Below, piece after piece: positions 55,801-64,000 of a stretch of DNA of 64,000 nt. Location: assembly GCA_035041965.1 (NCBI GenBank), contig JAPYMA010000929.1:1-64000 (forward strand), read 5' to 3'. The notes beneath the pieces were generated by a model. That model was not told the DNA's origin. It saw nothing but the letters and a program-made list of their open reading frames with translations, and did not search any database. Source of the DNA: Anisakis pegreffii. Lineage: Eukaryota > Nematoda > Chromadorea > Rhabditida > Anisakidae. The position numbers and the translations under genes are program-made. Each line of letters starts with the position of its first letter. Position 1 is the stretch's first letter.

Positions 55801-58800
55801 CGTAAATTGAGGCTAAAACAATGTGCACGGAAACGCGAGCATTGTGGCCTGCAACGTTACAAACGTTTGATAGCCTGGCCAGTCCAGGTAATCCAGGTAA
55901 TAAAAATTCGCAACAAAAAACTTCAAGCCAAAAAGCACTCGATAAATCGATGATATAATGTTTCATGACCACCAAATATTCATCCAAAACTTATTCTGAG
56001 ATAAATGGCCATTCGGAACGAGATAACAGTGATCCGAAACAACGACACTGAAAAATGCTGTTTCTGAAGATGCAGTCTAAAATTACCCGCATTACCAAAT
56101 TTTTTAAGGTATTAATTGTGTGCGCGGTGAAGATCCTAAATCCATTGAATCGGTTATTGCATTAGTTTTCAACATTTTTTAAGGCAGCCGCTCACTTGAG
56201 CTGAAAGTTCAACCAAATAAGGCACATTCGTTTCCATTTTTAAAAATATGTGATAATCGCCTTGAAGATGTTTAAAAAGTCGAAAAAATGTAAATTGTTA
56301 AGCAGCAGAAAGATGCAAAAAACACAGCGGTCGTATAGGTGTAATGAAAATAACGGATGTTATGCACTTACATGCAAAATTTTAGCCAAAAATAGCCCGT
56401 GTTCAGCAGTCGAACTTTAAACGTTAATTGCCACAAAGTACTTCTTGTCAGTTCATCCCTAAAGTTGAGATTTCTCCTATTACGCTTCAATGATTTATGT
56501 ACTCACAAAAATACGTTGTGTAAAATTTCGCTGCCATCAAACCACATACTGAGAGAGCTGCATACTTTATGACGTAGGTGGCCACCGAGCGAACATCCTA
56601 TTCAAGCAACCGAAATTCGATGCTCATCGATAAGGCAATTACGATAACTTTCAGTCGATGGCCATACACCCAACCCTAGAGTTGAGCGTCTGTCAATGAA
56701 GTGCTCCTCAGCCCACATATAATCTAATCAATGCAACTATAACATGTAGGATTGGGTAACGTGTAGTGTATTGTTGGGAAACGAGCAATTTCGAGGACCC
56801 CGTCCTCACTTCTCGGTTCCCGACTTTTTTCAAGTGGACTGCATCTTTGGGGTCCCTATCTTCTATGGAATTCTGAGGAATTCCTGTTACCTGAAACGTT
56901 CCGAGGAATTTCCCGAATTTTTCTTGATAATTAATAAAATCGGATCAAAGCACAAAAAACGTGAATTTTACTCAGTTCCCATTATGTCACTCCAAAAGAC
57001 ATTTCAATCTCTTAACTTTTCTTTTCGGAGGCTGTATTTAACGTTTTTTCTTTCATTGCTATCATTCTATCGTGTTTATTGGAGGCATTGGGTCTTCAAA
57101 TTATTAACGAAATGCTTGTCATTTTTACCGATTCATACTCACTGAATTTATGTGATTTCGTAACTTAGAACTTTTCAAGTATGTTGATTTTTGACGAAGT
57201 CCGTGCTTCCACTTTTCAGTTGTTGAAATTTTCTCATATTTAGTAATGTGCATCGTTTCGGAAACTTTTTTAGCATTTATTGTGAAATGTTATGCACTGT
57301 TCATTTTTTACGTGATTCAATGAAATATTGTTGTTCAAACTGCATTGTTGTCTTACGGTTATATTTGTTCTATCTTGAAGATTGTATATTTCAATGCTTT
57401 TCCATCAGAAATGCCTGTTTTCAAGGCCTTACTGGTTCCAGTTCATTTTCGGAGAAAATTCGCGGATCGGAGACGAAGACAAGGTTGAGTTTTTCCCCGA
57501 AATTCTATGTACCCATACCCGACTTTTTTCGAGCCAACCGCATTTTCGAGGTCCCCGACTGCGAAATTCCGTTCCCGACTTAACATGCTAATTATTGAGA
57601 GGGATGGAACCAGTCTCAGTGTCTTTAGGACTCACTATAACATCAACGACAAAAATTTGCGTCAAACCTTTCTGAGTGCTTTGACATATAAAACCTAAAA
57701 TCACTAACCTCGGACTGACCTGTGAAACCTAAACTTCTCCACCAGATTCGCTAATTTTCATACATTTTTCTCTCACTGGCGAGCAGTATTGCTCAGTCTG
57801 GGAACCCATACTTTGTTGCGTTTTAGCAAAAATATCAGACCTCTTAAACCGTTCATTTCTTATTCAAAAAATATGGAATGTGACGATGTTTTAAAGCACG
57901 CTTGAGAACATGCTTGTTTTACACTACAGTTGAAAGGTGCAAACGTCGACATTAAATTTACATTTTTATAGGGCATAGAGGAGTTTCTTTTCTCATCATT
58001 GTTGGGTTGTTCGTTTGTATCCAACAGCAGACAGTAATTGCTTTTTGAGATGGGTTACGTTCTTTCCTTTCGATAATATTCCATTTTGTTGAAGGTCAGT
58101 GACTGATCCGTTACTAATGGGTAGATTCGGTAGTTAGGGTCAAAATTCATTGGATGCACTAGAAGAGCTTTGTTGGATGACAGTCCTTCACAGCATTTGA
58201 TAGAAAGATATTTTTCAAAAGAGCTGATATTTTGCAATTCTTATGAAATTGAATTCGACTGAAACTTAATCATCACAATTTCATACATGCATTCCTTCAA
58301 ATGTCGTTAATGTCATCATTAGAAGGCACTGTTTCCAGTTGGTAGTGACAATAGTGAAGGTAGACGGGCATAAAAATGGGAAGAATCGTGTCGCAATCTG
58401 TTAAACATTTGTTGCACAGCAGCAAAACACGTTTTTCCCATTCCAATAAGCAACCACGTTTTATGAAACGGCACCGAATGAAGCTACTGCTCTTTCAGTT
58501 TGGTCTTCAGTCATTCTAAGGCAAAATTTTTCCACAGCTAAATTCCACAGGCATGAACTTCTACGTGAGAGCTTTGAAAAAGCGAACGTGAAACTATTTC
58601 TGAGCAAACTTTCAATGTATTGCTCTTCTCAATGAGTTTGGTAATTTTTTAGATACGTTTTTAACAACTTTATCATGCTGCGATTTCATTTCTTTCACCG
58701 CGAAGAAATGAAAAAAAAGGCAAAGTCTGCTTGGGAATGTTTTGCAAAGCGTATATTTTGAGAACGAGATTTGCCAGTCTAAGGCAACCGTTCTCTTAGC

Positions 58801-59393
58801 TTTTCTGTTCGAAGCTCGTCTAGAAAAGATTGAATTTTTGACCTATCTCTCATACGTTTAAGTTTCAGAACAAAGCAATCGTGGCCTAGAATACTATAGT
58901 GATAAATTTGAATAGTATGCTTTCCCGCAGTGGCCGTAAGGAACTGTGATGAGACATCGCTGCAGTATGTTGTGAGGAAGGAATTCAAATTGCCGCATTA
59001 CAGTAAATGATCTTAGAGAACGAGTGTGTAGCAATCGAGGAGAATGGATGAAAGTTGCTGCTGCTGCTGCAGCAACGTTTCAACGTGAACAGAAGTGTTA
59101 GAGAGAGGGTGGTAGAACTGAGATACTATTATTGCCTTTAGGCGTAACCCAGATAGCTAAGTAGTAGCGTTATATTGAACGCATTTGTGATCATCACTCC
59201 GCTGACGTGTGCGCACTTGGATTGCACGTGTTGACTGCAAAAGGTACAATTATTATTAAATTGGTCGGTTGATTGCTAAACTGATAGTAGCTATTCTGTT
59301 GTACTGTCAGTAGCTATTTTATTATTTATGTTATAAGTGATAACGCTGGCAAATCAAGCGAATTGTGATTCGGCTGGCGCTAGTTCGCCAACA
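52802..59393. other. Gene-poor interval
   Basis: No exon chain could be supported. A plus frame at 55341-55589 (MCHRIRYFHDASEVEKD...) and minus frames at 58988-58779 (...KLKRMRDRSKIQSFLDELRTE cut short here) and 58237-58055 have protein-like composition but no partners or domains. A GC-rich patch at about 55770-55890 and a dispersed repeat at 56.8-57.6 kb are the main features. Confidence 0.4.
56785..57582 (+). repeat. Dispersed repeat, two diverged copies in direct orientation
   Basis: 56785-56870 and about 57430-57580 share CCCGACTTTTTT, GCATCTTTGGGGTCCC / GCATTTTCGAGGTCCC and ACCCCGTCC/GTCCCCGAC-type words. Both are locally GC-richer than the surroundings. The reading frames they open are probably repeat-derived. 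The element's limits and class are unknown. Confidence 0.5.
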
Positions 59394-59745
59394 ATGCCTG
59401 AGGAACGTGAGCGTGGCGTGGAAAACAACGAGTCGAGTAGCGCAAGCAGCACTTGCGGGGACACGAGCATCTCTTCGAACTCGAACTCCAACGAGCGCAC
59501 CACCAGCGAGCCCATGAACGGCGTACCCGCCTCCGGCCATACCGGTGAGTCGTCGTCATCCGAAACGGCACCTGCTGCATCTGTTGGCGATACAACTGGC
59601 GGTGGTACTGATAACAATAGTAATGCTAATGGTACCAATGCAGCTGATACATTGCCCGCATCATTGCAACGACATGCACCAGCATCGGCCACGAGCACTC
59701 CACCGAATGGTACAACTCCTGAACCCCCTAATTTGAATACTGCAA
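59394..59745 (+). CDS. First coding exon of a Ser/Thr/Asn-rich protein (partial)
   Basis: The frame opens at ATG 59394 (MPEERERGVENNESSSASS) and runs to a GTGAGT donor at 59746, phase 1. The 117 residues are almost entirely Ser, Thr, Asn, Ala, Gly and Pro (SNSNSNERTTSEP, TGGGTDNNSNANG), i.e. intrinsically disordered. The frame is also open upstream of the ATG to about 59340. GC content is much higher than in the neighbourhood, as often seen around a conserved gene's first exon. No downstream exon could be fixed, so the product is unknown. Antisense frames over the same bases are shadows. Confidence 0.6.
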
Positions 59746-62700
59746 GTGAGTGACAATTTTTTTGAATATTTATTATGCTACTAAATATGTGCGTGTGTAG
59801 CTATCGTTCGTATCCAGCGTGCGTCTTATCTGTCTGTCGTTTACGTTCATCGCTAGCAATTGATTTTGTCACTTTCCGATTATGAGTTCATGTCATCCTA
59901 AATACGAACATTCTAATACCACCAACGTTTATGTAATTTTTTGAAGTTGCACTGAATAGTGATGCTCGTCAACTTGCAGTTCCTGAAGGGACCTCAATTG
60001 AGTTGTTCACCTGTGTACGTTCGTTGTATAGCACATAATATGGCCAACTGTCAAACTGTACTTGCTCTGTGTTTTTGCATTATCGATTAATGTACAACTA
60101 TCTTGAATTGCAATGTTCTGTTGCGTAGTCGTTGTTACTTCTTTCGAAAACTGTTTTCTACTAGAAGGAAATGTGGTTATTTCGATTCTGTAATTTTTCT
60201 CGTTCCGTAATTTTTCCCTCTTCCAGTTCCCTTAATTCTTGACGTGACATTTTGTTCAGTTTCTGTTCCATATTTTGCTTTTTGATCCCGATTTCAATGA
60301 ATCCAAATGTAATCAATCCCCAGATTGCGATGGTTTAATATTCCTAATAGCTTTTCGTGATTTGAAGGTTCCATGTGAGATTGTAATGAATTAATGTAGA
60401 CTCGGAGATGGTGCACATTAGTCTAGAGAATGTTGCACGTAAATTTGTAAAATGCTGAGCGTTGTTTTGAAATGCTATCGTGAATGGCAGAATTTTCACA
60501 AATAAGAAAAAGTTTGAGAACACTCTTATTATGCCGTTGTACTACTTAACATTTCGTTTCATTATAGCTCGCTTCATCACTAGTTGATGAATTCTTTGTC
60601 TTTAATTGTTATGATCAAGTAATCTGCGCAAATGTTAAACAGGCGTGTAAAATATCATTATTACTCTTACAATTAGTGAAGGGACGGTCAACAAATTGAA
60701 CCATTTAGCTCCGTTGGAATTTGGGCAGCATTCCAAAAATGAGACATGATATGCGTACGGAGCATTGAAACCCTACAAAAGTCGCTCTTATTGGATCAAG
60801 CTTTGGCTTAGACTTATGCTTAGGTTCACGGCTCGAGTTGACATTGGGTTGAGTTGTTTTACAGCATGCTGCGTTTTTCTCCTCACCAGTTTCTTGTAAT
60901 GACGCGTCTTTCGTCACGCCTTTCTTACCCTAAACGAATTTTCCTGTTATCAGTAGTATGACATCATTCCGCTTGTGTGAGCGTTGACGCTGTCCACTTG
61001 TAGCTGTGCTGCTGCTATTTGTGATAGTTAAGGTGAAGCCATGGTTAAAATGATAGATGCCTGGAGCAGATGCATATTCGCTTACTGATGTTTTTGTTAA
61101 CGATTTGATGAATTATCGTTTTTTGCTGTATTATGCCGTCAGTAAAATGTGTTATGAAATATGAATTCAGATCAGCAGAAATGTTTACGTTGCCCACTAG
61201 ATCTTCCTCAAAATTATTATTGTCTGGTTGGCATTCCTTCACTCTTTCTCAATCGATCGTACTCAGATTTGCGTGCAAATTTAATAATCGCTGATTTGTG
61301 CGATTGATTTCCGATGCATATTCATAGTTCCTTGATATTGATGTATTCTTTGCAATTTGAACAGTGGTGTTTCTTGAAATATAAATGTAATTGTTCTTTT
61401 ACAATTTTGTTTGTTAGATAGGAATTCTAATTGGAATATCCACATCGGTTTCTCATGTCTTTCATCATTTTCCTTTGCCGGGAAATTTCGGATCGAGTTG
61501 ATCGTTCATTCCACCCAATTGTTTACTCATCTAAGGAATGTGCAAGTCGTTGATCTTTTTGTTCATCCAAAATATGTTTGTTATGTTTCTTATTTGAAAT
61601 AGTGCAATTTTACGATATCTTTAGGAGCATTAATATCTCATTACGAGACGCATTTGATGTTATTATTGAACTGAATATGTGATCACGTTTTCATATTTAG
61701 GAATCGTTGTGGTTGATGACTCCAAATGAAAATTTTTCGCAAATTCATCAAAAAATTTCTATTTCTCTTCTATTTTTCTATGAAAAGTATTCAGTGTTTG
61801 AATATATTTTATAGCAGTTTTTGTTTCGAGATCAGATTTTTATTTTAGTTTATGTTTCCATGCTTCTAATATTGTTGCATTGAACTGCGATTAATGCGCT
61901 TCTGGGGACGTAAAATTTTTCCGATATCTGCGTACACGCGCTTTTATGTGCCTACGAAACCGAGCGTTTTCGAAGCGTAGAAGCAGATTCGTTTCATCAT
62001 TCACTGCGTGTCGTTTAGCGATGTGTTTTGCTTGCATTTCTGTCCTCGCCATGAAACCATTTCATCACCAAGAAATTACATCGATATTCGCGTTGTTTGG
62101 AATAGATGTGTCATTGGTTGGGAATTGGGATAATATATGAGTAATATCGTTCCCGGAAGTGGGTTTTTTTGATGAAGCAACAACGTACTTCCCGATCCCG
62201 CCTTTCCTGCTCTATCTCACCGCCCCCCCCCCTTCCACTCCTTTCAGTTTCGCGGAACACAGTGAATATCCCGAGAAAAAAAAACCCAGCTCTTTATGTT
62301 CTCATTGAGAGGTTACATTCATAGTTTTCCCTCTCGTGAAATTTTATTCTCGTGAGCAAACATTCTGAATCACTTCGCTACTCACTGAAGCTGCTTTTTT
62401 TTTCATTTTAGTTTGTAATTTTCCCTCGCGGTTCGTTTTGCGATGTTATAAAGTATGTGCAAATTCTGTGTACGTACATATCCATAAACATTCGTGAACA
62501 ATGTTGCCGGCAATGTAAACGTGCTCTCTTAAGCAGTTGGCAGTGTTCAGTAATATTCCTTGAGCAGTTCGTTGCAAAATTTTCTTCGCCGTAAAATTTC
62601 TACCTTCTTATTCTTCTCTTCTACATCGCAGAGTTCATTTTCCTGCGAGAAATGTTGACATTGTTTGCTGGAAGTTATTTCATGTTGAAATTGCTGGTCA

Positions 62701-63793
62701 TTTCGTTGTCTGTTTTCAATCATGGTAACAGAGAATTTCAACGTAAATCACCGTGAAACCGAAATGTGCACATTGAATAAATGAATGATCACTACATGCA
62801 GTTGCCTCAATGAACCCATCTCGTAATCTCATATATTTATCTGCGAGTAATTATGCATAGAACGGAACAGAATTATGATCGAATTCTTGTCCCTTTTAGT
62901 TTGTTCAAATCCAACTGGGCAAATCGTTTCAGAGTGAACTGCGCACTTATTAGATATCGTCTAAGACTATTATTCTCACTTGCTCAGGCTGAGTTTGGTG
63001 CTTAAAGTTATGATGACTGTAAGGCATTATTGGATAGTTTACGTCTTACGATGGCGGGTTTGCATGCTTCCGAGGTAAATCAGAAACCGGGTATGGATGA
63101 ATTAATTGAAATATCGTATTGATGAGGTAATGAGGATGATCAAGTTAGATGAGGAACGAGAGGTAGTGATAATGAAAGAAGATTGAATACACTTTCATTA
63201 GTACATCGCTATTGAATGCACAATATGTAATAATAAATATATATGTGTGTATATATCGATGTAGATGCCGATGCAGTGTCAATGTCGATCAAATAAATCC
63301 ATCCGTGCATCATCGATCCATTCCGTCCCGTCCATCCACCACACTAAAACCAAAGCTCGGTGCATCTTCTTTTGTGCTTTTCTCATCTATCTATATACTT
63401 ATACAAAGTCCTCATACTCTTTCACAATGCCGTTATTGCTATTAGTACTCTATCGTGCATTCCCATCCCTTTCTTACAACGGCTGCTACTAGTAGTGTTC
63501 TTTTGCATTGCTAGACGAAACGCTCGCACCATTGCAATAAACACACAAGTGACTGTGTTTGTGAGTCAACCGTTTTATATTCATTCTGTATATTCGTTTA
63601 TCAAATATATAAACATAAATATGTATATACATTTAAAATAACGTGATATTCTATTCGTAGAAGAGAATATTTATTCCAGTCAATATTTTGTTACGAGCGT
63701 TAATGTTGAGTTACAATAGTGAGATATTTTTTAAATATTTTATTCAATATGTAATATATATTTAGTTTTACAATCTCTTTACTCATTTGCAAT
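59746..63793. other. Probable first intron and intergenic sequence, with unchained minus-strand exon-like frames
   Basis: Minus-strand pieces look coding: 62723-62604 (MIENRQRNDQQFQHEITSSK, then a GTAGAA donor), about 61236-61088 (ECQPDNNNFEEDLVGNVN) and 60932-60705 (KKGVTKDASLQETGEEKN). The phase between the last two does not fit, so no gene is called. A plus frame at 61417-61602 could join the 59394 exon in phase but has unlike composition. A ten-C run occurs near 62223-62232. Confidence 0.3.
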
Positions 63794-63999
63794 TTAATCG
63801 TCTTGCGTATTTAACTTCAACGCATGAGGCGATGAATCGCTTGAAGATGCTTTTAATAAATCGTTTACGAATATCGGTCAGGCAGAATTCACATTTTACC
63901 AGACTGTACTATCACATTTTGTGGTGAATTTTGCAAGTAGTCTGCGAGGTGATCCCAAAAGCTTACCCGCATCTGCCCTTTCAAAAATTTGGTGCTCAT
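63794..63999 (-). CDS. 3'-terminal exons of a minus-strand gene (partial)
   Basis: Last exon 63849-63794 (SSSDSSPHALKLNTQDD, stop TAA), joined in phase 1 to 63999-63900 (STKFLKGQMRVSFWDHLADY, then LQNSPQNVIVQS) through an intron with a GTAAAA donor and a TTAAAAG acceptor. An ATG at 63999 could be the start of a 51-aa protein, but the frame may well continue past the window edge. No family is recognised. Confidence 0.45.
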
Positions 64000-64000
64000 C

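Noticed and set aside
56771..57145. 124-aa plus frame MLGNEQFRGPRP...
   Set aside because: It begins inside a dispersed repeat shared with 57.4-57.6 kb, has no domain and no splice support.
59060..59085. TGC/GCA trinucleotide run
   Set aside because: A very short (about five-unit) microsatellite with a small hairpin; unremarkable.
59331..59698. Three minus-strand frames at 59331-59698
   Set aside because: They are antisense shadows of the GC-rich plus-strand exon.

Overview
The window is eukaryotic: genes are split into many short exons, introns are mostly 40-1,000 bp, the sequence is AT-rich, and several ATGs sit just after a splice acceptor. Intron style, base composition and gene content point to a nematode. 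No SL RNA gene or telomere repeat was seen, so the genus is left open. No bacterial operons, CRISPR arrays, rRNA or clear tRNA genes were found.

Layout. (1) 36-14981 is one enormous inverted repeat with no spacer. Base x pairs with base 15017-x, and the centre at 7508/7509 lies inside an (AT)n tract of about 412 bp. Each arm carries the same complete ten-exon gene for a MEIS/PKNOX-class TALE homeodomain protein; the two copies point away from each other. (2) 15475-23262, minus: a 16-exon gene for an unrecognised 669-aa protein with an acidic middle and a basic C-terminus. Its introns hold repeat material. (3) 23.3-27.3 kb: a 195-bp inverted-repeat element, a second (AT)n tract and a few exon-like pieces that do not chain. 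(4) 27336-31398, minus: an 8-exon gene for a 308-aa P-loop GTPase. (5) 33980-35711, minus: a 3-exon TMEM230 orthologue. (6) 36959-38056, plus: a tentative two-exon gene for a small membrane protein; its intron holds one copy of a MITE-like family, and two more copies lie at 40.9-41.3 kb. (7) 42198-52801, plus: a gene of about 23 exons for a nuclear-looking Ser/Pro-rich protein of about 1,320 aa. It has a basic Lys/His stretch and a Cys-containing C-terminal domain that resembles DUF4211 of QSER1/PRR12. (8) 52.8-59.4 kb: no supported gene, one dispersed repeat family. (9) 59394-59745, plus: a GC-rich Ser/Thr/Asn-rich first exon. (10) 63794-63999, minus: the last two exons of a gene entering from the right.

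The genes do not form a pathway. Two are nuclear regulators (TALE homeodomain; DUF4211-like), one is a vesicle membrane protein and one is a GTPase. Exon phases close exactly in the palindrome gene, the 669-aa gene, the GTPase and TMEM230. Those gene models show a recurring departure from textbook splicing: 5' sites reading GTTCGT, and 3' sites ending AAG or GAG instead of CAG/TAG. The strongest items to re-examine are the palindrome, which may be an assembly fold-back or a real amplified homeobox locus, and this relaxed splice code.
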